Shown: piece after piece, positions 51,730 through 61,874 of the stretch
How the letters are laid out: each line of letters begins with the position of its first letter
How positions within the stretch are numbered: position 1 is the first letter of the stretch
Program-made: the position numbers and the translations under genes
DNA from: Akanthomyces muscarius
Lineage: Eukaryota > Ascomycota > Sordariomycetes > Hypocreales > Cordycipitaceae
DNA length: 64,000 bases
Direction of reading: 5' to 3'
Assembly: GCF_028009165.1 (NCBI RefSeq)
Contig: NC_079245.1
Location: 806,001 to 870,000, forward strand
The notes under the pieces: generated by a model
What the model saw: only the letters and a program-made list of their open reading frames with translations
The model's database searches: none
Told to the model about the DNA's origin: nothing

Positions 51730-52320
51730 ATTAGATGGATGCTTGCGACTGAGTTCCGTGCTCGATAAGTAGCTCCTACCAGTTAAGTACAGCTTCAGCG
51801 TAGCCTTTAGTATCTCTCAGCATAATACTCAGCTTTTCACCGAACCACTTCTATTTTAGTGAGCTGACCATAATATATTACTTTGTCTACTACGCGAGCT
51901 ATCCTTTTGTATAAAATAAAATGATAGCTTTTGAGAGTCAATTTAATTATTTTGCAAATAAGCTAAATTATAGAGTGATTAGGGTATATTTATATGAGTG
52001 AGAGCTTATAAGAATGGATATATGAGTAAAACAAATGTAGAAATTCAAGAATTCCTAGACGAATAAAGATCGCTCATTATTAGAGCCTAGCGCTAAAAAT
52101 GCCCCGCATAATCCTCCAAGACAAGCTGTCATCACGACCTAATAAGCCTTGCCGGCACTTTGTCCCACGGTAGCCGGGCTCCGCGGCAGATTACCTGCAG
52201 TTTCTGACGATACCAAGAAATGCCAGGAATCGCATTTCTTGCTCCACGCAGGTTATGTACACGACGATAATGTCATAATTTGGGCACAGGATAGAAAGTA
52301 CCTCGGCATCCATAACTTTC
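51730..52320. other. AT-rich decayed DNA between cluster and ankyrin gene
   Basis: A TA-rich block at 51840-52080 with long A/T runs looks RIP-affected. No gene. It marks the right border of the aromatic-acid cluster. Confidence 0.45.
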
Positions 52321-55302
52321 TCACTCACGGTGTTCCCCAGGCCCGCTCGACAGCAGGATGTTCACGGCTTCCTCCCACCTACGCGACAGCGCTATCTCTG
52401 TGACAGTGCGGCCGAGCTCGTCCCGAACCTCGATGTCGACACCAGTCTTCGTGGCCAGCTTTTTGAGCATATCCAGGTCACCATTTTCTAGGGCCTGCAT
52501 GATGCCGTTCCACCCGCGGTACATCTTGTTGGGATCAGCGCCCTTCTCAAGCAGCATGTCGATAATTTCAGTGTGTTCGGTATGGCAACGTCGCAGGGCT
52601 TTGACGAGGGGCAAGTGCTCGCCTGGTGCATTGACATCAGCGCCGCCCTCGCCGATGAGGTAGGCGACGATTTCAGTGCGGCGCTCGCGGATTGCCGTCG
52701 TAAGCGGAGAAAAGACGCCGCCGTTGCGGTCCTCTACCGACACGCCGGCGGCACGCAGCAGCTTGACTGACGAAAGCTGATTGGCCTCGACAGCCATTTC
52801 CATTACGCCCTTGAAGGCGCGCGGTTCCTGAAGTGCAGACAAGATTCGTTCAAGAACTGGCGGGTGCCGCACGGCCATGCACACTGGCCAGTCTTGGCCG
52901 CGAATATTCGGATTCGCGCCGTGCGCCAGTAGCATGTCAACCATCTCAATATTGTTCTCTCGAATGGCTGTTGTAAGTGGCGTGCGGCCCGTGGAGCACC
53001 TGTCGTTGGGGTCGACGCCGCTTTTCAACAGCCAGTCGAGGACTTTGGTATTCTTCATCGCCACCGCAGTCTCGGCAATGCCCTTGGGCTTATCGAGTTT
53101 GACGCCTGCTTTAACGAGCGCCGGCAAAAAGTGCTCGCGATGGTGCGTGATGCATTTGAACGCTGGATACTCGCTCGCTGGGATGTTAGGGTCCGCTCCG
53201 TTGCGGAGCAGCAGCTCGAGGATGTCGGCGCGGTTATCGCGGATTGCGGTGCACAGCGGCGTGTAAACGCCGTCTTTCTTCGCATTGGGGTCCACTCCCG
53301 CCTTGAGAAGAATACCAATCGACTCGACACTGTTGATGCTCGTGGCCAACTCCATTATGCCAGGCGCCTTCTTGTGGTCGGCGGCCTTGGCTAGCAAGAT
53401 TCGCAAGCACTCTGGATGGTGTATCGCTGGCCACAGCATGTGCTTTGGGCCAGGTAAGTTCGGATCCGCCCCGTGCTGAATCAAGCTGTCCAAAATATCG
53501 GCTCTCCCATTAGTAATGGCCTCAAACAGCGCCGTCTTTCCCTCGCGGCTCTTCTCGTTGGGGGCCGCCCCGTAGTTGAGCAGCAAGTCAGTGAGCATTT
53601 TTGATGATCTCCCGCCAATCGACTCAATCAGAAGAGTGTTGCCGCTAAGTGTCATCTGATTTGGATTTGCGCCGTACATGAGAAGAGCATGAGTAACCCG
53701 CAAGTTACCAGACGAGACGGCAATGGCCAATGGCGAGTGAGTTCCTCTTGTCACGGCGTCTGGATTGGCCCCGTACTTGAGCAAAGCAATGGTAATCCTA
53801 AGACTGGATTTACCTGCGGCAATCGCCAACGGACTTTGGCCCTCAATGTCTAATGCGTTGGGGCTGGCACCGTACAAAAGAAGCAGGCGGGCGCTCTCAC
53901 TATCCTGGCTAGCTATGGCCTCGTTAAGAGCATGTATCTCAGCGCCAGTGTCAGGCGAAGCTCCCCGGTCGAGAAGCTGATACAAAGCCCTGTAATCGCC
54001 GGCACGTATAGCTGAGACGAGGAGCGCGCCGATGTTGGGCTTGTCACGATCTGCCATAGTCCGCGGCTGACTGTGAGGCATAGCCGAAGGTACGCTGTCC
54101 ATGTGCACGACTTTGGCACTGTCAAGCTCGAGGGATTTGATATCGCCAACCAAAGAATCGATTGCATACTCAATTGTTTCGTCTGACTTATCCAATTCCA
54201 TGGTCGTTCGTAGCTTCTCATTATATCGGTCGCGTCCATCGTTCGAGCTTCCGGTCGAGTCCATCGTAAACCTCGCCGCGGAGCCGTTGTCGTTGCTCGC
54301 AAAAGTGGTACCGCTATGGCCGTTGAGAAAGCTGTGGCCAGCCGAAGAACCTTTGTCTGTGTCGACGGTGCTGGAAGGAAGGTTTGTCAAAGGGGTCTGG
54401 CGATGATGGAGAACGCCACGTTGCTCCTCTGGAACAACAGCTACTGCGCGGTACGCCGAGCCATCGACTCCCGAGCTTGCAACGTGTCCGCGACCCTTCG
54501 GTGGCTGGCCAGTGACGGTTTGTATGGCGGCGGCGAGACTAACACAGCCTATGCCGGGTTCCCTTTCTATGCAGGTCGAGCCCAGCTTCCACTGCAACAG
54601 GAGAGAGCCAACCTTAAGGTCTTCGCGCATCTTGGTCGCCTCCAGCCTCAACTTCTCGACGTGGTCGCTTGGGAACATTTTACCGAACTTGCGACGCAGG
54701 CGACTTACGCCACCATTGCGTTCGTGGTCAAGGAGCTTGGTCACCGCTTGGTCGAGGGCCTTCATGTGTCCTTGAGCGCCTCGCAACTTCTTCTCGACGA
54801 CCGCAGTAACGTCACCAGGCAGGATCTGGCTCGGCGACGAAGCGTCGGAGAGGCCAGTATAAATGGAGGAGAGCTCACTACAGGCACCTAGTACCTCATT
54901 GGCGAGCGAAATGAACCCGCGAGGTAAATGAGTGGCCAAAGTGGTGTAATCCGACATTTTCTCCGCAATACTGTCGTATGCAACGGTCACGTCGCTGCAA
55001 AGTTGAAGGCACTGCGACCGCGCCTTGTCCATCTGAGAACCTTCGATTCTCGAATCTGATAAAACATGAAGAGGCGCAATGGCGGCTGAAGCCGACATCG
55101 TGGACGAGCTAGAAGCACTAATCTCTCTCAGAGAGCCGGCAAAATCGCTAGAACCTGAAACTGCCGCTGATTGTAGACTTGTTGGTGTGTGCAGTAGGTC
55201 GATGAGAAACGCGTCTTTAGTCGGGAAGAGCGATTCACCATCCAAGAGATCTTCGGGGGGGGTCGAATGTAAAGAATACTGTCGTTGAAGTCCGATGCTC
55301 AT
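52321..55302 (-). CDS. Large ankyrin-repeat protein
   Basis: This is an uninterrupted ORF of 993 residues. The first 60 or so residues are Ser-rich. About residues 90-260 form a helical domain (KARSQCLQLCSDVTVAYDSI, then LRGAQGHMKALDQAVTKLLD) like the N-terminal helical regions of fungal NLR-type or ankyrin proteins. A disordered Ser/Thr/Gly segment follows. From about residue 425 onward there are some 15 ankyrin units, for example ALLKYGANPDAVTRGTHSPL. The last two thirds of this block show a higher-order repeat of about 93 residues (three ankyrins each) repeated about four times, with words such as TPLCTAIRDNRADILELLLR and TPLTTAIRENNIEMVDMLLA. The ankyrin stack probably serves protein recognition. 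No enzymatic domain or membrane segment is seen. Partner and pathway are unknown. Confidence 0.82.
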   Translation of the reverse strand: MSIGLQRQYSLHSTPPEDLLDGESLFPTKDAFLIDLLHTPTSLQSAAVSGSSDFAGSLREISASSSSTMSASAAIAPLHVLSDSRIEGSQMDKARSQCLQLCSDVTVAYDSIAEKMSDYTTLATHLPRGFISLANEVLGACSELSSIYTGLSDASSPSQILPGDVTAVVEKKLRGAQGHMKALDQAVTKLLDHERNGGVSRLRRKFGKMFPSDHVEKLRLEATKMREDLKVGSLLLQWKLGSTCIEREPGIGCVSLAAAIQTVTGQPPKGRGHVASSGVDGSAYRAVAVVPEEQRGVLHHRQTPLTNLPSSTVDTDKGSSAGHSFLNGHSGTTFASNDNGSAARFTMDSTGSSNDGRDRYNEKLRTTMELDKSDETIEYAIDSLVGDIKSLELDSAKVVHMDSVPSAMPHSQPRTMADRDKPNIGALLVSAIRAGDYRALYQLLDRGASPDTGAEIHALNEAIASQDSESARLLLLYGASPNALDIEGQSPLAIAAGKSSLRITIALLKYGANPDAVTRGTHSPLAIAVSSGNLRVTHALLMYGANPNQMTLSGNTLLIESIGGRSSKMLTDLLLNYGAAPNEKSREGKTALFEAITNGRADILDSLIQHGADPNLPGPKHMLWPAIHHPECLRILLAKAADHKKAPGIMELATSINSVESIGILLKAGVDPNAKKDGVYTPLCTAIRDNRADILELLLRNGADPNIPASEYPAFKCITHHREHFLPALVKAGVKLDKPKGIAETAVAMKNTKVLDWLLKSGVDPNDRCSTGRTPLTTAIRENNIEMVDMLLAHGANPNIRGQDWPVCMAVRHPPVLERILSALQEPRAFKGVMEMAVEANQLSSVKLLRAAGVSVEDRNGGVFSPLTTAIRERRTEIVAYLIGEGGADVNAPGEHLPLVKALRRCHTEHTEIIDMLLEKGADPNKMYRGWNGIMQALENGDLDMLKKLATKTGVDIEVRDELGRTVTEIALSRRWEEAVNILLSSGPGEHRE

Positions 55303-57971
55303 ATTTGCAGTATGCGGCCAGCACGTCGCACATGCAATCGAACACGGCAGCTGCTGAACTTTTAACGTTTTGCCTAACTCTGTGAGCTCGGCCCGCCAAC
55401 CTGGGTGCCTGGCGGACGATAAGAGAGAGAGGTCATGGCGGATTTAGTGGCTGATCTACGCATGGCGTTCCGGGATGTTGGCTCGAGTCATGGACCGAAA
55501 AAGGACAAACTTTACTCAGTAAAGCCCTGATGCCTGCACCTGCCAACCTGCCAGTCAGGAGAGTAACTAGCGGCCGGGGACAAGGGTCTTGTGGACCGCT
55601 CGTGGAGAACCTTCCAAGTACCGTGCACGCTCGGTCGTATAATGTGGAATACGACACAGCTGTAAGGGTCAAAGGGCCAGTTGGAGAATGTCAAGGACGG
55701 CATTGCCGATCACTTCCCCAGCTTTGACCGGCAACCGCGTACGGAGGAGTTCACTGCCACATGGTTGTAACCAGGCAATAGTGTCTGCATAATCAGAAGT
55801 GAGACATGACTATTTTGGTCGACCGCACCGAAAAAAAATCGAGAACCTTGGCCTCGCTTAAGAGGCGTTTCTGAAATGATGTTTGGATCAAGCCAGTGCT
55901 GTGGACACCCATGTGGCAAGCCCAAAACTTTAAAACCGACTAGCGTGGTGTTGTTGTACTGGAGATTGTTGGTAAGATGAGTTGTTCTCTTGCGTGGTCG
56001 CCGGTATGAAGGACTTGGTACCTGTCTAACCACGATAAATATTCCGTGCGTATTCCTGGCTGCATTTTCGTGCTCACTTTTTCGCTGCATACTTTGGCTT
56101 CTAGTCCGTCCCAAGAACAATGGCATAAGCCTGCGAGCTGTTGTGACGCGATGGCCAAGTCCGTCTTGTTGGGGTGCTTAGGAGCTCAGCCCCCTAAAAT
56201 TCCCTCTCCGGGGCCGTGTCAGTCAGCGCAGACTTGTTCAGGTCACACTCGGCATCTGCTACAACACGGCCGGCGCGCCTGGTTTAATAGCCGTGACGCT
56301 GAGGCCTCATCGAACTGTCTTAGCAGCCTTCCGACAAGGACACTATAATGTGCGCCAAGACGCGAACGCTAAAGGCGGCTGTAGCATGGCCATACCGGGA
56401 AAAAGTGAATCGAAATCGCGTACAACAGCGGCGACAACATCCACCGAGAGAAACGTGGCAATGTTGACAGGACGGAATTTTGAAGCGCAGCTCCTCTGTG
56501 CGCACGAGAGGGGCAACCCTGGCAGCCTGGCGGCGTCGTGGCAGGAACAGCGCAAATTTACCCCATGTCCATTCAATTTTGTTTGACACGTTGGTGGTAG
56601 GAGGCTTTCGTAGCCTCCATTGTAGCACCATCTGTCAACTTCTACTTTGACGATCCTGTTTCAGGTCATGCAGACTGGCACTTTCGTAATTTGGTCCATC
56701 ATCTTCCTCTCAACGCCTTTATGCTCATCCGCCTTACAATTTCTGTATCATCCGTTTGCTTGCTTTTGTGCTACGGTGTGATCTAGGAGGGGAGGTTCTG
56801 TCGGTAGTAATGTGTCTGGTTCGTTAACGAAACTCGTCCATTGTCTCATCCATCGGAAATCGCAGCGCTTACATGTCGCGCTCTCGTGATAAATGATCAC
56901 ACAACCATGGCGGCGCATTGAAAGGTGTGCGCATCGTGTGTCTCATGGGCTTAGTTGGCTATAATATGCGTTCTGAATATTTACGCGTCTCCGTATACGC
57001 TTCGGAGTCAGATTTCGACCTTGACAAATAATTCATTCGTAACATGTGTGGCGTCGCTCTTGTTGGAACTGGTTAGTGCGCTGCGTTCTGGTAAACGATT
57101 CTTGCGCTAGTGTAACTTGTGTCCTGATCCCGAGGTGGAAAAGCTTGCTGGCGACTGGGGCGCATAACGTACATCATTACACAACCTCCATTATTCTCAC
57201 TGACCCCTGCCAGCGAAGTACTTTCCTTACTGGGTTGCCTACAAGGGTGCTGACAGGGCTCTGATACAGCCTAAAATGGAAGGTACTGGACCTAATTCCT
57301 CTATTACTACTCGCATGTTGGGGTAGAATCGGCCAATTTGAAGCTTCAACAGGCGTCGGGTTGTGATCGTTATAACATGTAGGTCAAATTTTGTAAAATC
57401 TAGGTTAGCCGGGCGATTTTGGGCTAAATCTAGCATCGCTCTATCTCAACCGAGAGAGTACACGTAGACATCAACTGTCATCATCTCGCGGAGGGTACCA
57501 CCAGTCTAACGATAGCATATCTACTCTGAAAACCTGTAGTTTACCGGTAGAACGGTGGTTTCTAGCTTAGCTGCTAACTTCCGCCGCGGCTCAAGTTGAC
57601 CACATACGTCGCGCGCTGCTGCCTCAGTTTATCGAACCGAGTGCGCCACTTCGGACGAATCCGCACGAAAGTGGTGCTCGCCCTGCGTGCTTCCGCGGAT
57701 ATTCATCCGGGTCACGAAGTTCGCACCAATATCTAACCTGTACACGACACGCACAGGGGCCAGAATGACCAAGCAGTCGCATCCATGCGCAAGCGCAGGA
57801 TGACGGCTTCCACCGCGGCGCAGATCATGGCCAACAAAAAGGGCCAGGCTACTCCTATAAGGAGTGAAGCCCTCTTGTTCACACGAGCTACAAGAAACAT
57901 TCACGACAGCAACATCCTAGCATTTGTCCACTTCGCAACATTTCCAGCAAGGCACCGTCAGAAAGCTGCAT
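55303..57971. other. Gene-poor decayed DNA
   Basis: In 2.7 kb no ORF has a recognisable domain. ORFs such as 55710-56126 (minus) and 56293-56586 (plus) look random. The stretch is not strongly AT-rich. I see no transposon ends or RNA gene. Confidence 0.4.
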
Positions 57972-58985
57972 ATGGAGCATTCAATCGCGCTGGTCACCGG
58001 CGCCACGTCAGGGCTCGGTCATGCGGCAGCCAGCGCTCTTGCCGCGGACGGCTGGCGCGGCGTCATCGTGACCGGACGTAGCCTGGCTCGGGTCAAGGAA
58101 ACGGCTGTTCAGCTTGCGGAGGAGACTAAAAGACAGGTCTTCACGCCACTCGAGCTGGATCTGGACAAGCCGTCCAGTGTTCAGGCCGCCCTCGCCGAGC
58201 TTGTCAAGCGAGGTAGGCCAATCGATTTTCTACTCCTCAACGCCGGGTTGATCGGAGGCAGCAAGCGCGTGCTCACCGCGGCGGGCGTCGAAGCTTCTCA
58301 GGCCCCGCTAATCGGACATCATCAACTCACTGTCGGGTTGCTCCGTGCCGGCCTGCTGAGTCTCAACGCGCGGGTCGTTATCGCCGGCGCGGAACCTGCT
58401 TGAGGGGATATGCCCCTGTTCAGCTTCACAGACGTGGCGGCCTTCGCGGCCAAACACCATCAGGGTGACCGAACCGCCGCCGTTGAAGCCCTGCTGCGCA
58501 ACGGGCCAAATGTCAAGTACGAGCCCAACCGGGCGTACACCGACGCGAAACTCATAATCGCATGGTGGGCCGCGGCGTTGGCGCGCCGGCTACCTCCCAG
58601 CATGGCTGTATACGCCGTGTCGCCCGGCAGCGCGCCCGACACCCAGGTGGTGCGCAATGCTGGCCCTGCGTTGAGGTGGCTCATGATCCCGCTGCTAAAG
58701 CTCGTTCCCGGCATGACCCAGACTCCTGAGACTGCGGCTCGTCGGTACCTCCAGGCATCTGAGTTCGGAACCGACGTCTCGGGGCAATTCTTCGCTTCAC
58801 CTCCCAAGAAGGTTACAGGGGCAATTGAGGCTATGCGCCATCAACACTTTCACGATCGCGCTAGCCAAGAAGCCGCGTGGCAGGCAGTGGTCAAAGTCTC
58901 CGGCGTCGACCTTCCCGATGGCCAGCGTCCACAGCAGAACACCAACACGCAAGACACGCAGACAGCCAGTACTAAGTATGCCTAG
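57972..58985 (+). pseudogene. Short-chain dehydrogenase/reductase interrupted by one TGA
   Basis: The frame opens at 57972 with MEHSIALVTGATSGLGHAAA, carrying the TGxxxGxG cofactor motif. It runs through IDFLLLNAGLIGG (the NAG motif) to VVIAGAEPA, where a TGA at 58401-58403 ends it. The same frame reopens at once with GDMPLFSFTDVAAFAAKH and carries the catalytic Y-x-x-x-K in NRAYTDAKLIIAWWAAALAR, then VYAVSPGSAPDT, to 58985. At the stop, relatives have an arginine or similar residue, so CGA to TGA is the simplest cause. Without the stop the protein would have about 337 residues, a normal size. The gene is intronless and much more GC-rich than its surroundings, and its wording resembles actinobacterial SDRs, which hints at horizontal acquisition. 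A sequencing error cannot be excluded. Confidence 0.75.
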
Positions 58986-59913
58986 CGAGTAGACTGCAGG
59001 GCGACCCAGACCTCTCCGCTATTGTATAATAAACTTCCATACTACTAAAATATATTTAATTCTTGTTATCAAACGCCTTTTCTCCAAATATGATGAATTA
59101 AATAAGAGCATATAGTACAGCCAGTCATACCTATTGAAAGGTTAGACAATAACATGCTAAGATGGCTTTGGTAGCCAGGTCAATCCATATTATTAGATCC
59201 TAATTTTACTACACTATTTTTCACGAAGTAGTTAGTCCGTGCATTCTTCATTTTTATGTATAGATTCGAGTGCTGGATTAGGCTTGGAGATTGTAAAGAG
59301 TGGCAGGCTGACTATTCGGGCCAGCAAGAGGACCGAATAAAGTCAAATCTAGTGGCGGGGAGATGTCGGCTACGCGCGGACATTTCTCCTACGTTCGGGC
59401 AACGATCTCGCGGCCTCGCCCTTTCTACGGCCACCGACCCGATACCAATGATCGACGCTAAGCAAACACTGATAACTCGATCATCCGGGCCTCGCTCGCT
59501 GACCTTGTGCAGCTGTTGGGAGACGATGGCTCGTATGCCGATGTAATTATTTATCCCTATTATTTAGAATACTGTGTCTTGTATGCTTTGTCGCCACTCC
59601 CCGAGAACACAAGAGTCAAGCCCGGTCACAGGCAACAGTATTCTAGCTGTTGGCCTCGTAGTGCGCAGTGCGATTTGATTGGACAATGTGATAATAGCTT
59701 GCCTGTGAGCTCTTTGCGGCGGTCTTCGCGGCCACCAGTCCGGCATGAAAAGCCGACTGATCCCCGGTGCTTTTCTCATTAAAATATCATCGCCGAATGC
59801 CAGCCTCCATGCCTTGATAACCATCTTGCTCCTTCCTTCGCACACTTGGCAACTCCTACATTCTCCACCCTCCACTTTAGCCATTCAACCCTACTACCCA
59901 AGGCGCCACCACG
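58986..59913. other. AT-rich intergenic region
   Basis: AT-rich from 59020 to 59260, with no credible gene. The last 150 bases before 59914 are C-rich and probably the promoter of the dehydrogenase gene. Confidence 0.35.
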
Positions 59914-61005
59914 ATGGAAGCTCTCACAGCACGAGATCACAATCAGCCTCTATCAATCCAAAAAGTCGATATTCCCGAGCCCGGTGCAGATGATGTCATA
60001 ATCAAAGTCGTGGCCGCAGGCCTTACTCCAGGTGTCGTCAAAATGGTCAACGCTGGCCGCAGCCATTTGCCGACCACGGTAGGGCATGAGGCAGCCGGTG
60101 TTGTCTCTGCCGTGGGAAGCAATGTGACTAACGTCGCTACCGGCGACCGTGTTCGACTGCACCCAATCTTGTCTTGCAGAAACTGCCAGCTCTGTCTCCA
60201 GGGCCAAGATCAAATGTGCGACAGTGCTGCCATTATGGGGTTTGCATCCTTCAGCCCGAGAAAGGAGCTATATGAAAAGTATCATGACGGCACCGTGGCC
60301 GAGTTTGTGCGGGCTCCTTCTTGGTTGGTTGATCATCTGCCTACTGATGTTTCATTCGAGACTGGTGCCAAGCTGCATGACCTTGCCACAGCGGCTAGGG
60401 CCATAAAATTGGCTAGGTTGCCAGACAATGCCACGATAGTACTCACCGCACCTACGGGAGCCATGGGGGCGCTCAGTTTGAGAGTAGCAGAAAAATTTGG
60501 AATTGGCAAAATTGTACTGGTTGGCCGCTCGAAAGAACGAATGGACATGGTGCGCCAATTCGCCACGGTTCCGACCGAGATTTATCACGTCAGCAACGAA
60601 GACAGCGGCAATCAAAATGTCGTAAAAGAGCTTGTGGCATTGGCGCCTGAAGGCATCGATGCTATTATTGACTATCTGCCCTCCGGCAATCTCATCTCGA
60701 AGCTGCTCCCCGCGATGTCTTCAGGCGGCGTTCTGGTTCATTACGGTGGCAACCCAAATTTAATTCAGGTACCACTAGTAGCAGTAATGGCCAAGTGCTG
60801 GACCATTATCGGTGCTCGGGCACACACAAGGGAGGATGCAAAGGAGTGCTTGCAATGGTTGAGTTCTGGAGAGGTTGCCATTGACGACCTGATCACACAC
60901 CGTTTTAAAGCGTCTGAAGTCGATAAAATGTTGCAACTGATGGACAGCAGAGACGAGCACATGTTGTTAACAGTGCTTAATATCGAAGCGCCCGCAGTAG
61001 TGTAA
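59914..61005 (+). CDS. Zinc-type medium-chain alcohol dehydrogenase-like protein
   Basis: This is an intronless ORF of 363 residues. The MDR fold is clear: VVAAGLTPGVVKMVNAG, VGHEAAGVVSAVG with His58 and Glu59, and GDRVRLHPIL. The structural-zinc loop CRNCQLCLQGQDQMC has ligands C88, C91, C94 and C102. The cofactor domain starts VLTAPTGAMGALSLRVAEKF, an atypical glycine turn. A hydrophobic strand and HYGGNPNLIQ follow. The usual catalytic-zinc cysteine at about residue 37 is replaced (LTPG instead of CxTD), so the catalytic metal site is probably altered or absent, while the structural one is intact. It may be a zinc-free reductase or have lost activity. No targeting signal. It is convergent with a fungal transcription factor gene to the right. 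Confidence 0.82.
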   Translation: MEALTARDHNQPLSIQKVDIPEPGADDVIIKVVAAGLTPGVVKMVNAGRSHLPTTVGHEAAGVVSAVGSNVTNVATGDRVRLHPILSCRNCQLCLQGQDQMCDSAAIMGFASFSPRKELYEKYHDGTVAEFVRAPSWLVDHLPTDVSFETGAKLHDLATAARAIKLARLPDNATIVLTAPTGAMGALSLRVAEKFGIGKIVLVGRSKERMDMVRQFATVPTEIYHVSNEDSGNQNVVKELVALAPEGIDAIIDYLPSGNLISKLLPAMSSGGVLVHYGGNPNLIQVPLVAVMAKCWTIIGARAHTREDAKECLQWLSSGEVAIDDLITHRFKASEVDKMLQLMDSRDEHMLLTVLNIEAPAVV

Positions 61006-61874
61006 ATTAGACTGATGTAATTGATCTTGATATTGAATCGAGATGGATTGACTTAGCAAAGTTTTGCGCTCATTTTAAGACGCTACAATTCTCAGGCAGC
61101 AAAAGCGTGATGGGTCATCGGAGGAGAGCAATAAACAATATACATTCGCGATCAACAAGAACGTCAGACCGCCAGTCGCATGTGATAGGGTTAGGGCTGA
61201 CGAGTTCCATGTCTGGAAATGATAAAGCACCATGTACGAAGCATTATAGACAGCTTATTGGGAACCGTTTGATGCTGTATCTGATAAGGTTTCCGGCCTC
61301 CGCCAAAGAGAAATATGTAACGATAGCTTATTTACTAAGTCATAGTAGGTCTGTTTCTTAGAGAGTAAGTTAGGCTGAAAGCTATAGGGTAGTATATTAA
61401 GTAGTATTATAAATAGTCGTTAAGAGTAGAACTCTTAATAGTGAAACTATTACTTAGATTAATTAATAGAGATCTAAACTATCTAGACTAGCTACGGTCC
61501 TTCCTTTATATAATAGTTTACCTCTCTATTACTTTCCTTAGATTACTAGCTTACTCGCTTCTATAATCCCTTTATAGCTTACTAGCTTACTCGCTCTAGT
61601 GATCTAGTAAGGTTACGTGACCTTAAGGCCCGATCAGGGAGCCTACAGGCGCTATAAGGTCGTCCTCTTAGGCCGCTTCCCCGGTCGCCTTACGTCACTT
61701 CCCATCGTTCGTAACAAAATAGTTCGAAGTTGATCTCCCTACTGCGAGAAATAGAGACGCAAGTAGACTGTATCCAAAGCGAGCTAACAACTAGCTCAGA
61801 CGAGCCACAAGCTGCGCGTATTTATCGCTCGCCCGTAACCGATATGTGTATGTCGGGCAGTAGGGACTTGGCCC
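61006..61874. other. Intergenic with RIP-like block
   Basis: The block 61360-61620 is dominated by TA steps. In 61441-61560 I count 22 TA, one TG and no CA dinucleotides. This is the footprint expected of CpA-directed RIP. No gene is present. Confidence 0.55.
61543..61595. repeat. 17-bp direct repeat, 36-bp period
   Basis: TTACTAGCTTACTCGCT occurs identically at 61543-61559 and 61579-61595 inside the RIP-like block. It is probably a remnant of a duplicated element. Confidence 0.6.
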
